Assembly: GCA_037074705.1 (NCBI GenBank)
Contig: CM073590.1
Span: 220,130,746 to 220,194,745, forward strand
DNA length: 64,000 bases
DNA from: Zhengitettix transpicula
Lineage: Eukaryota > Arthropoda > Insecta > Orthoptera > Tetrigidae
Direction of reading: 5' to 3'
Within the stretch, counting starts at the first letter, position 1. Every line of letters begins with the position of its first letter. Under the pieces are notes generated by a model that was not told the DNA's origin, did not search any database, and saw only the letters and a list, made by a program, of their open reading frames with translations. Below are positions 1 through 12,400 of the stretch, piece after piece. Made by a program: the position numbers and the translations under genes.

Positions 1-1074
1 GGATATTAATAAATATAAAGTACTGACGAAAGGAATTGGGAAATGAGAGTATTATTTACAGAATTTAACAAACCATAATCATTTATAGAATAAGAAATTT
101 CCAACGGACAATAATTTAAACGTATAAATTGGTATTTATTGTAATGTTCCCATCGCCTCGAATTATTGTTTATTGCTAATTATATTTTTATTTTAAGAAC
201 TATCAGTCTGTAAATAAATAGAACTAAAAAATTGTAATTAGGTAACATTCTTTAGAATGTTCATATATGAAGGACAAGACCTAAACAGTAAACCGGACTC
301 TAACTTCGGAATCACAAAATCAGACTTTCCTCTGTTAATCCTTTTCAATGCCTCAAATTATATACAAAAGCGACAATGCGTTTTAGTAGACAAGACGTCT
401 AGTTACACATTTTCCTAAGAGCGACATGTTGCCCTGATCCCACAGGCGAGATCCATAGTATGCACTGTTACCAACATCAAAGCTATGAATGCGTCATGTA
501 ATTGTAAATCGTACAACACGAATGAAAGAACTGACAACAGTGTTCGATACTAGGATGCAAGTTTATACCATAATAAACGTAGGCAGTACTCAGGATTTAA
601 TGCAAATAAAAACTTCAGGCCTTGCTTTTCAGGAAGGAAAGTTAAAATATCCAACACAACTGCAAGCCACTGGACGATATAATGTAATAAGTAATTATTA
701 CACAAAAATGCATTTATTTTAATAATGACCAATAAAGTGTAATATGTAAGTATTATGATAATTAAATACTTTTAATCCTTTGCAGTACATATTTTACACG
801 AGTACGGTAAAATTAAAATAAATATTTACATTAACTTCTAAAAAGAAGCTATAATTTTTTTTTCGTTGTACAACAATCCATGAAGAGGTAGATTGCGATA
901 TAATAGCTATATAGTTTAAATATATTTACACGTCAGGCCCTTAGAGACTCTTATCATTTTTCAGCTCGGGAGTAAACAATGTACTTCAATTTAGAAACGA
1001 GCTAATCGATAAACGCTAAATATTTGTAAACTAATGTTATTGAATTGAAAATATAATACGTTTGTTTTAAAAAA
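1..1074. other. AT-rich flank, no gene seen
   Basis: The open frames here are short, without recognisable domains, and overlap on opposite strands. Nothing repeated or structured was noticed. Confidence 0.6.
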
Positions 1075-1318
1075 TATAATAATTAGACAAAATAGTCAAA
1101 TGACAGACAAAATGAATTGAAGATATAAATACCATACAGTGTTTCTGGAATCTCAAAAGCCAAACGTTCGTCAACTGCATTTAGCGGATGTGACGTACTC
1201 TCGGCTTTTGTTCTTTTTGAACACCTGACGAAAGGAACAAGGATTCAAGAAACGCTGTGTGGTGTTTATATCATCATTTTGTCAGTCATTTGGCTATTTT
1301 ATCTAATTATTATATTTG
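1075..1318. repeat. Fold-back repeat: two inverted copies of a dispersed element
   Basis: The arm at about 1075-1152 (start ataataattagacaaaata) is the diverged reverse complement of the arm at about 1242-1313 (end ttttatctaattattat). Each arm carries the same unit, reading in one direction through 'ataaataccacac', 'tttct.g.atcc' and 'cgtcaggtg'. Related single copies lie at 44826-44907 and 50526-50600. It looks like two head-to-head copies of a short non-autonomous element. Its class is not recognised. Confidence 0.7.
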
Positions 1319-2541
1319 ATGTTTTTTCCACGAACGTTATTGTAATAGATACGAACATCTGTTATACTAATGCCTGAATTAGAAATTTGTGAGTAATGAA
1401 TTTATAGAAGTTGAAGGTATTGTTAATAGAATTTGTTTAAGATAATTGATGAGCGTATGCACCTTTCATCCTTTATGAAGTAAAAAAACAAATGAAATGT
1501 ATTTGGACATAATTCTGCAGAACTTAAAACCTTATATCACACTGGCCATGAAGACGAAGGTGTAGGATTAGAGAATATTAACAGAAACCTATGAAGACTT
1601 GTTAGAAAATGTGTAAGAAAAATACGTTTTTTTTAAATTTCCGATTCAAAGGTTTTATTGTGTCACTAATTAATTTCACAGGAGAAAATTTAAAGGATTG
1701 CAGAGATAAAGCGAGTATTTAACACAATATGAAGAAGAAAACTGTATAAAAATATTAATATACTACTGATGGGCCACGAAAAAAAGGAAGAGTGAAAATA
1801 TACTAGTTCCTGTCCTAGAAGTGGGCTGAATAGATGCCTGTACTACTGTACCAATTTTCTGAAAGGTGAGCCATGAAGACAGAGTTTTTACGGATTTAAA
1901 TTCAGTTTTTACCTCATGCTAATTTCATTTATCGGCTTATTAAATTTTATCTTAATAATTTGGTATCTTTTCAATTACTTCTGCAACAATTTTTGTAGTT
2001 ACATAATGAAAAAGTCAGTAACTGAAACCTGATATTTCCCATTAAAATTTAAATCTAAGCAAAAAACATGGAAAGTACTGTGAGGGTTGAAACGGTAGGT
2101 ATGAAGCGAATGTTAGAGATGAGGTGTTACGCAATAGTTCGTTTAAATTATAGGGGGAAGAACATTTTTCAAGAATATTAGAAAAGAGATATGTTAATTG
2201 GTCAGGAGAATCAAATATGACTGCAAATAATACGAGAAAGAAATATTCAGCGTAACGTAGACCACATGGACCACGAATAGAGAAATCTAGGTAAACATAA
2301 ATATCTGAAACGGAATGTGTATACCGTAAAATGAGTTGATTTACCTGAAAGAGAAAATTGATGACAACAAAATGTCAATATTTGACATGGTGGTTTTTAA
2401 GTATAAATATTTACGTATATAAACCTTGATGAATATTCGTTATTCCGAGGTATGGATCAGTACAGTTTCTTATTGTTATAGCGTACTTTGTGGGACGAAT
2501 GTTTCGTGTAAGGTCAAGTGATGAAGCTGGATGTGAAGCAA
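1319..2541. other. 3' flank and probable 3' UTR of gene A
   Basis: No coding potential was seen. Immediately left of the gene A stop there is no AATAAA on the minus strand within the first few hundred bases, so the end of the transcript cannot be placed. Confidence 0.4.
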
Positions 2542-3025
2542 TCACTTCCTGATGGGAAGCCTCATCTTATATGTGCTCTTCCATATCTCACACAGACACA
2601 CGGTGGAGTGGAAGCGGTAGAAGACAGCGAGCGGCATGGCGATGTGCGAGATAATGGTCCAGACCCAGTAACCGTAGAATCTCAGTTCCACTGGATGATA
2701 GTCTGCTCGCGAGTTCTGGAGGCGGGACACGGCCCACAGTGCCATGTTGGTCACGAGAAGGAAGGTGACCAGCTGTCTGCCTGGCTTAGCTCTGGCCTGG
2801 GCCGGACTTGCACAACGACGCCACCACGCGTCCAGAATGAAAATGGTCTGAAGCGTGGTCTGCAGCAATGCACTGATGGCCATCACCAGAACCCCAGGAC
2901 CCAGGTCGCCGCCCTCATCGGAGAAATACCCGGCGATGATGGAGAAGAGCGCGTACACGTACAGACCCGACTGTGCCATCACCAGCAGCATGTTGTCCAG
3001 TTCGAAGCGACGACAGCTGTCGTAA
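2542..3025 (-). CDS. Otop: Gene A exon 11 (TM9-TM12, stop codon)
   Basis: Acceptor ATTACAG, TGA stop at 2544-2542. It encodes TM9 (LDNMLLVMAQSGLYVYALFS), TM10 (LLQTTLQTIFILDAW), TM11 (PGRQLVTFLLVTNMALWAVS) and TM12 (WTIISHIAMPLAVFYRFHST). It ends with the cytosolic tail CLCEIWKSTYKMRLPIRK. The long open frame on the opposite strand here is an antisense shadow of this GC-rich exon. Confidence 0.96.
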
Positions 3026-3357
3026 CTGTAATCAGTAAATCATAACAATGCCAAAGAGATGAGTAGAGAGTCGGTGGTATTCGTCATAACAAATACAGTA
3101 AGGCGAATTTTACATGTTGTTGGCCAATATAGCTTTTTTCCGCTGTATGTGTAGAATTAACATTTATATTATCAGCAAGGATCAAAACGTCCCGCATTAA
3201 ATCAGGGACGGTAAAAAAAACGCTTCGTTACACACGATTTATTTATTAAGACAAGTAACACGAATAACCAAGGAATGTAACATTAACAGCACACTGAGAG
3301 AAAAATTACATGCCAATGAATTATCAATAGTTGTGGATTGGTTCAGACGACAAGTTG

Positions 3358-3427
<70 letters not shown>

Positions 3428-6400
3428 GCGAGAGCCCAACAAAAACTGTATGAATACATAAGAAAGTTCAAAATGACTAACATCGTAATGTTGTATCAAT
3501 GACAAACCTAAGTTCACATCCGTAATTTAAACTTAATTGAGAACTGCTATATTAAGGTCCCAACTCAGCTCTAATTAGACGAATATTCGTACATTTTGTC
3601 CATTGATGTCCACTTATTTAATCTGGACAAAATATAAACCTCTTGAAAACCTTCCTAACAACATCGCATTAAGCTTATTCACCAATTTATTCAACGAGAA
3701 AACCAGCTCATGTCACGCTCAAAATTTACTGTATGTTAATTTAACCGAGTTAACGAAGTTTCAGACTCATGTAGCTTGAATACGTTCACTACTTTTCAAG
3801 TCACTTTAATTTATTTGCAATGAATTCCATATTAATATATTTTATCAATCAATATATTCACAATAAGTTAAATCCCGTTCAAATATTCAAAGCGATTTAT
3901 TTATACAGACCAACAAGGCCCATTCCTCTTTCAAGAAATACATAAAATGTTAATTATTAACCTTAGAAGGTCCTGTCATGTATTTTTTTTAGGGCAACAG
4001 GCTACATGAGGGTAATTCACGTTGGGCAACTCCCCTTTAATAGCATAGGAAGGAATTTGAAAGGGGGGATGTGGAAGGGTAGAGGAAGGTAGCCAAGGGT
4101 TAACTAGGGCCCCCGGGCTATATTTTAAGGATCCTACCTGGCATTCGCCTAAAGAAATGCAGGGAAAACCCTAGAAAAACCTGCATCAGGTAGGTCGGGC
4201 ATTGGGTACTTACCCACGCCCTTCCGATAGCGGGAGAGGAGTTTGCTGTGGGGACGCAGCATTCCCTTCTCCGTTCCTCGACCAGTTTAGGAGGCAGCTG
4301 GCCGACTATTCCAATGGGAATAGCGAACAACTCTTACCGTATGCCCAAGGTCTGCGACCCCGGAACATACACCTCTCAAAACAGGCCGAGGTGCCTCGGC
4401 TTTGTGGGAACCTTAGTTCAATAACGGAGAGGAAAAGGCATACCCAAAGGTAGCCTCTTCGTATCTCTCCTAAAAGGTTCTGCCTGCGAGAGAAAATTCC
4501 TCGCAGGTTACCTGCGAGAGAATCCTCTTGCAGGCTTTTTCTATCAGCCCTGTCATGTAGATTTATTAAATTGCTTTATTATTTCGGTTTATACCCCACA
4601 TCTGAGAGAAAAATTTTCTTAACGCGGACCTTGAGAGGATGCGTGAGTAACAGATGTAGATGCTACGGTAACAGAATTTCGGTCGGTTCATATTACAATT
4701 CAAACTGTGTAGAATCTCTGTCATAACAGATTTAGAAGGGACTCACGATCACGTGGGCAGATCTAAAGCTTTTGATTGGTTCCCCGTCTTCTAACATGTG
4801 GTTCGTCACTTGGGAGGGGGTTTCTCTCTTAGTCTCAGTCTTTGGAATTGTGAAGGCTCCTGGGCGTTCTATGCTCAGTCTTGCTTTTTCTGTAATAAAC
4901 TATATCTTTAACTTCATAACGCGTTTTTTTTCATGTGTCTGGAAAGTAATTGGATACCAAGATCCCCACGTTATCGACTTTACTATTTTCCTATGCTAGA
5001 AGTCTTCCTCTCCACTCTCGACAGTGGATTTTCCTCCGACCTGATCGTCTTCAGCCTGTTCACTTCTGTACCTTAGTTCTAAATAAAATTCCTTTATGTC
5101 CATCTTATTTCGATCTATTAGTTTTATCAGGTACGCTATAATACAGACCGATATAGATTCTTTCAGCTGTAACCATTCAGAAGAGCAAACGGAGACTGTT
5201 TGGTTACTGTCTATGCATGTGAAGTTTTGGACTCTGATTACTTAATCTGTTATTAGTTTCTTTAAGCTATTTTCAAGGTCAGATTTTTCCTTCTCTTCTC
5301 AACATATCTATTATTTGTTTTTAACTAAAATAAAAAAATTAATCATGTGTATTTGGGGTCCACTTACTCGAGGTGCCTCATGCGCCAGAGGCTGAGCGCC
5401 GTGGCCAGAGCCGCCACTGTGTAGAGGGCGAGTTCGCAGGAGTTCACCTGCAGCAGGGCACGTTCCCTGGACAACACGCAGAACAGGATGATAGAAAGGA
5501 TCGTCAACACCAGCACTAGAACTCCAGCAAAAAGTCCCTTGTGAGCACTGGCGCAGTCCACGGAGATCTGCTGACCTGATTGTCCTCCTGGATGCAGCGC
5601 AGCCACATGCGCAGACGGTGCCTACAAAAATAATAAAATATAAATAATGTTAAATATCGAGATGCTTCAATCAGTTATTTTTATTTATAAAATCCTTCTG
5701 CGATCTGACGGCTTGTGATACAATTTAGAAGAAAAATTGGAACAGAAAATAATAAATATTATGACTATTCGATTAATACCAATGAAAAGAAGGGAGAACT
5801 GATCTCGATTTTGTATGACTCACGTGTAAATGGTCTAAGCATACAATTAATCACATAAAATTGGAGAATGAGGGAAAACATCTATAATTACCTCGAAAAA
5901 GTCGCATGTAATTCAAAACATATAAAGGCATATTTTGATCTTAGTGCACTTTTTGTGAAAGAACATGCTAATTGGATGCTCAATGAAACCATTTTAAGGC
6001 ACAACTTTAAAACTTTATTCTTCATTCCCCGAGTATTATTATATTCTAAAAAAGTTTAAAATAATTATGCAGCTTTATTTGGAGCCGATGACTCTTAATT
6101 GAACATATTGAAAAGCTTTATTTTGGGCATAGTAAAGGCTCACAATTCTACACTGAACAGTATTACTCAATTTGAACTCGTTGAATTGAGACCTTTTTCA
6201 CACAGTAACTAATGTAACTAATGTCACTATGTAGAACTCTGAAAGCTTAATTAAAGCTTCGCAAATATTTAGAATAATTTCTGTTTCGTGAAATGCTTGT
6301 TGTTTCTTAGTCATCTATCTTACAATTCGACCAAGTGAATTATTTTTTATTAAGAAAGGGGTTGAAATATATCACAATGAAGATGATAGGTAATCTTTTT

Positions 6401-9400
6401 AAATTTAAAATTTCCCCGAATGTAAGCTTTCGTCCTCGTCCAAAGGGGAGTCAGTGGTGCATGATTTCGGGAATCAGAGATGTTTACTTCTTTGTCTGTT
6501 TCTAAACAAAGTAAATGATTTTTCTGTCAAACACTTGTTTTTGGAACGCTCTGTGAATATCTGTGTTAGCATAAAATTGTTCATTTTCACGAGTTTATGG
6601 ACCTTACACACCTTTGTGGTACTGATTTTGTTTCCGTAGGCGCCAGCGTAGACTTGTTTATTCTGAGAGGAACTGACGTCTTTCCACATGGCGTACAGGA
6701 TTACTGCGCAGATGAGAGAGTACTCTATGGTGCAAGGGAACAGGAAGGGAGAAGCGTTCTGGACCAGCGTTCCCATGATGTTACTGCGACGACACATGGC
6801 GAAGTCGCGAACCCCCTTAAGTCGGCCAAACTCACTGGATAAAATGAGAAAACATTACTTACACTAAGTCCAAACCAATTAATTTTGTTATTGAAATAAC
6901 CGAACGTGTCGATTGAGCTTCAAGTTCTCTTTACAACACAATTTTTTAACCTTCAGAAAGCCCATGCAAAATTAAAATTTTTGTGTTCTAAAATAAAGTG
7001 TAATATTTATGTTGACGTCACCCATTGGACGATGAACTCATAAATTATTAATTGGTATATAAGATTTGGTTTCCACAAAAGGGCAGACCGAAATCGTTTC
7101 AAGGAATATTATCAAATAATATTTTTTTTAATAGAATGATTTATCAAGAATTATTGGTAAACAACAGAAAACTCAAGTTCCTAAATGGTATATAATTCCA
7201 ATATATTGCTTAAAATATTTCTTAGAAGCTGGTAAACAATATTTGTTGTAACCCTTACAATTAAAAGAATTCTAATTATAAATTCAGAAATTAAGTATTT
7301 TCTGCTTGTGAATTTCTATACCAGAATCTATATAAAGTCTTTAAAAGTAAACTGGCCAGATTAATAATTTTGTGTTTCATTAACTAATATAAATAGATTT
7401 ATTTAGTTTTTATTTAAGTTTTTATAGGATAACTTTAAATTGATGTTCAAGTATATATATTAGGAGATTGTGTTTTATTATATTCTAAACTACTTACGTT
7501 GCCGTGAATTCTGAGTTGTTCCCGAAAATAGCTGCTGCTAGCAAATGTCCATCGTGATGCAAAGTATTATTTGCTGGAAGGAAAGAAGGGTGACGATTAA
7601 TTTAAATTACTGTTATAAAAGATACGGTTAAATAACGTAAGATACTTATAAGAGAGCTGTTTTAATAAAAGGTCACGATTTCTAATATCTAATATCGAAC
7701 CCAATCTTCTGTGTTCATAGTTTAAATCCAAGATATACCAATTAAAGCATTAAGAGTAGTTACGATTGTTAAGCATTACTGTAAGGATAGATACCACGTG
7801 AAAAGTTCATTTAAAATTAAGTTGATTCATTTGTAACCAGGCAATTTAGATGTATTAAGTTCATGATATTGTAGAGGTTCGTAAAATCTGGAACAGATGG
7901 CAGAAAATGGATTTTACAGAACGGGATTAATGTGTGAGACACACAGAGAGCGTTTTATTGTGGATATTAAAAAGGTCTGGAATGGTTGGTGAACAATGGG
8001 TACAAATAAATGGAATATAAAATCAGTAATACTTAGTAACTACATATTTTATTGTTTAAAAATAACTCCTCTACCCGTTAATGTTTTTTTTCATTTTATA
8101 TCTATAGCATGAAAAATGTGTTCAGGAATCAATTGCGAGATTAGTAGAAATTTGACCCGACAAAACAATAAAAATATAAATTTTAAAAAAGATAAATAAA
8201 TATTTACTTATTTTTCTCTCCGATTGATTATTTCTGTTCTTTGGTAATAGAGAAAATCCGTGTACGTTCAGTAAGTGACTTAATAGAAATGGGGGGATGT
8301 AAGCACAATTACACTACAAATAGACGTTTGAATTTATTACGTTCAGAACTACAAATTACTCGGGGCAGTAAAGCTATAATTAACATTAAATTTTATTTTT
8401 ATCCCCCCCCACCCGTCCCGCACTAAGAAAAAACGAAAATTGAAGGTGCAACAACAAATTATGGTCCCTTAACGACGGCGAAAAATAATATTTTCTAACT
8501 TTCAACCTTAATTGCAGTACTGAATTCAACCTAGCGGTATACTTTTATATCGAAGTATATTTATCATCTGCCTCGTAGTACATATGACATAATTATGAAT
8601 TTTCGTACGAATTTTACAAAATAAAATGTAGTTTATGAGCAATAGCAAGAATAGGTTTAAAGTCCATTTGTTTACATAATTAAAAACACGTAAAACAAAA
8701 CAAATAATTATGCACGAATTATTTACTTACCAGCCAAAGGGGAGTAAAGCTCAATAATTTCGTGCTTTGTTTCTTGAATGATAACATTCAACCAAACACA
8801 AAGATTGCAGGCGATCATATGCATCAGTCCAAAACGAGTTGGCACATGGTACTTCCGCACTTTCAGTTGCTGTAAAAAATTCAAATGTTACAATATTCAA
8901 ATATTCATACTTTATACTTTACGTTTTCAACAGAAACCACATATGATTTAAACTTATTTTGTTCTTTGAATAAAAAATGACATATTTACATATATTCAAT
9001 GATTTTTCTCTATTACCGCAGAATTAAGTTCGTTTCTTGTAGAAAATATATATTTCTTTTAATTCAGTTTATTTCTTAATAATGTCTAAATATAAACTCA
9101 TTTGAAATTATTTCACTCATTTATCAATGTAATGAGTAAATCAAATATCGTGGAAAATGTGCAGGGTTTTGCTTAAATACTGTATTATAGTTTAGTATTT
9201 TTAATACTTGTTCCTATATAACTACCACTAGAAGTATTGTGAATTACTTTTTATAAAATTAAATTACTGAAACTATTTTTCGTTTTTAAATTGTACGAAT
9301 ATTGTGATCATGTTCTACTTTTCGACAGAAGTTAATTCCATTGAATTTAAGGTCACATTCTTATTTTTCAGTAATTTTGTAATTTAACTATATTAAGTTC

Positions 9401-12400
9401 AATTGTTTTTCTTTATTATTTTTATATTTGAAACCCAATTCGTGTTAAAGATAATGCTATTGAGTTTAAGAACGCATTATTACAACGGTTATAAATGTTG
9501 ATAATTTGTCCGATGTCAAATCTGACAAGCTTATTATCTGCCACAATATAAGGATTCAGAATACGCACGTGTAGACATGGATTCACGTCTCTGACGTCAA
9601 AGAAACCTACTAAATTGCACAGAGAAGAATATGACTTAGATAACCGTGGAATGGGAGAGGAGACCGCTTACGTTCTAGACGACAGTTTGAATTCTTTCGT
9701 TTTCTTCTTTAACGGTTTGCATATATTTGGAATAGTAATGACTTTTCCTCACCACTTTCCTTTGAAAAATCACATTAATACTGCAACTAATTTACTAATC
9801 TAATTAATATAACATATTCGACGTATTGTAACATGTAATTGAACCACAGTTTTAAATGAATAAGGTTTATTATTTATTATCAATCATAACATAATCTAGA
9901 ATTCAATACAACATACTAAGCCGAAGAATAGACATACAGAAAATCATATTTAAATTATATTAAGGTAATATATAATTGAGTTTATGTTTTTCTTTAAAGC
10001 AACTGAAAGTTGAAAATAAGATGTTTATTTTTCTATCGCGAGTGAAAGAAAGTACAGTCATGTAAACAAAAGGTATATTTAAGTATCTGCGCTACTCCTA
10101 AAGAAATAGCGATTCATATCAATTATATAGCTGTGAAAAGATTAAATAAATATGAAATGGTAAATAACTTAGTCTAAATAGCAAAAATAAAAATAAAATC
10201 TGTAAAATTTGTCTTAAAAGTAGAATAAATATTAACTGTAAACAATTTATAATATTTTCAGAAAAACCTAGAACCCAATAAAAGTAAAATTAGACAGGAG
10301 AAAATAAAAAAAATTCAATTCGATACGTTATTGTGTTACTTACATACTTAACTTATATTTGAGTAGGAAACGGGAAATTGTAATAATATACCTCGAGTTA
10401 TGATTGCAAGAAAGTGAAAAATATAATTATGCAAGTCTTATAATAGTCTAGTATTTTTCAAAAACTTTTTGAATGGGGTATAAGTTACGGGTAAAGTTTC
10501 TAAATGGTTTAAAAAACAAATAAATGTAATATGTAAAATATTAAAATAAATTATATAGTTGAGAAAAATTGTGCTATCATCGAGTCCAAAGTTCTTTGTA
10601 ATAGAAAGCATAGGTCTCTAAAAAGTAACGTTTAATATAAATTTTTTGAACATTAAATTTACTCTATATGGGAAAAATCAAGATAAATGAACAAGTTCAA
10701 TTAATTAGATATTTTGATCTGTTAATATCTTTATTATGTTTAAGTTACCTTATTACTGAGGAAAATAAACTGCATCTGCATTATTATGAAGGCCATTCGT
10801 GCAGCTGGAGTCACGGCTAGCATCACGTTATGACATTCGGGTTTCTTCTGCGGCTCGAAAAACTGCCCAAACTCCAGACCAGAGTAAATCATGCTGCCCA
10901 CGCCAAAAGCTGCGACAAAAGAAACGCCTCCAACAGTTACGTTTTCTGAAGATAAGTTCAGTGACTCGTCTAGTTCGCCGGAATTAAAACTGTCTGTTTA
11001 GAGCACTTCAAGGTTTCTACAAGGACTCGGTGACTTTTGTACATATAAAAGTATGGAGAAAGACGTTCTAAATCATCTGATTCACGTAACTTCAAATGTG
11101 TATCACGACGTTTAGATTAATTGTAATTAGTATCACACTTTTGTCATGAAACAATAAAAATCTGGATCATACTACTGTGAACGATAACAGATTTTTGTTT
11201 GAAATTATAAAATTCAAAACGATTGCGTTAAAAGTATATTAATTATATAAAGAAGCATTCAAATAACTGAAAACATTAAGCGATAATAATTCATTTTTAT
11301 GTAGACCTTTAATTACATTACACTATCAATTAGGAACATAGTTTAAAATCTCGATAAAATCGCCGCGATGAATTAGTGGTCTGAAATTTCTCATTTAGTA
11401 TTTGGAGACAACGGAATTTCGTCTTGAAACGTCATCCAAGGTAGTTCAGTGTTACTAGCTTAATATAATCATAAACTTAAAAAAACTCACCTTTACTAGA
11501 CTCAATGAACCAATTGGCTCATCGGTATTTAGAATTGCAGTAAATAAATAAACTCGCCATAAGTCAGAAAAAGTGTAATATTTCACAAAGCAATTAATAT
11601 ACTATCACGACGTTTCGGCCCTAATTTGGAACTTTATCAGGTGTACATTAATTTTTTTTAAAATCTATATGAGACCTTAATTATTAATTGAAGGACAAAA
11701 GTTTTTTTCAATGAAATAATTTGTATTTAAAAAAAGTGAGGCTCCAAATTCTAGTTAAATCACGAGTTGACCAACACATTAAAGTCTAATTTTTTTCATT
11801 TTCCAGGCTAATATAAGTAAATATCTGGGAACTTCCGGGCACTCAGCCTAGTGGAATTAATAAATTGCTGTGGTTGAGATATCGGGACGTCTGTTTGAGT
11901 AAACTTACCGACGGCGCCCATTCTGAGGTAGAAGCTGCCGTATCTGCTGCGAGGCGCCATGGCTGTGGCCGAAATCTTGCGGCGTCGAGGACATCCAGGC
12001 TCTACGGGTTGTCCCATGACCACGGAGTCCACGGCCCTCTCCTTCAGCAGAGCCGCGTACATCAGCAGCAGGAACAACATGCTGCCCGCATACAGGAACA
12101 CGTAGAAACCCTGTTTAAAAATCGAGGCCAATGAATATTCAAAAGGTTGCTCAATGAATTACAGTTTAACTCTGAAAAAGGTTTAAAAATAGCCATAAAC
12201 AATATCCTACACTCCCTTGTATCCTTTTGTGAGGACTAAGCCAGTAGTTATGACATAACACGGGAGCACCTACTTTGTGAGTAGATACTTAGTATATTTG
12301 AATACTAAATCGTGAGAATCAAAGAAATTCGAAGGACGAATGATTTAAACATATAACGGAAGAGCCTTGAGTGAGCATGGAAGAACGGAAGATCTCGAAA

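Larger units (their letters stand above)
3026..5367 (-). other. Gene A intron 10
   Basis: It contains a (TA)n tract and a full retroposon copy (both listed). The part from 4560 to 5367 is unique AT-rich DNA with no gene seen. Confidence 0.8.

Noticed and set aside
2518..3045. 175-codon plus-strand open frame
   Set aside because: It is antisense to gene A exon 11, whose protein matches a known family; the frame exists because the exon is GC-rich.
3361..3425. Regular repeats considered as a CRISPR array
   Set aside because: The tract is a simple TA microsatellite. No repeat-spacer structure exists anywhere in the window, and the DNA is eukaryotic.
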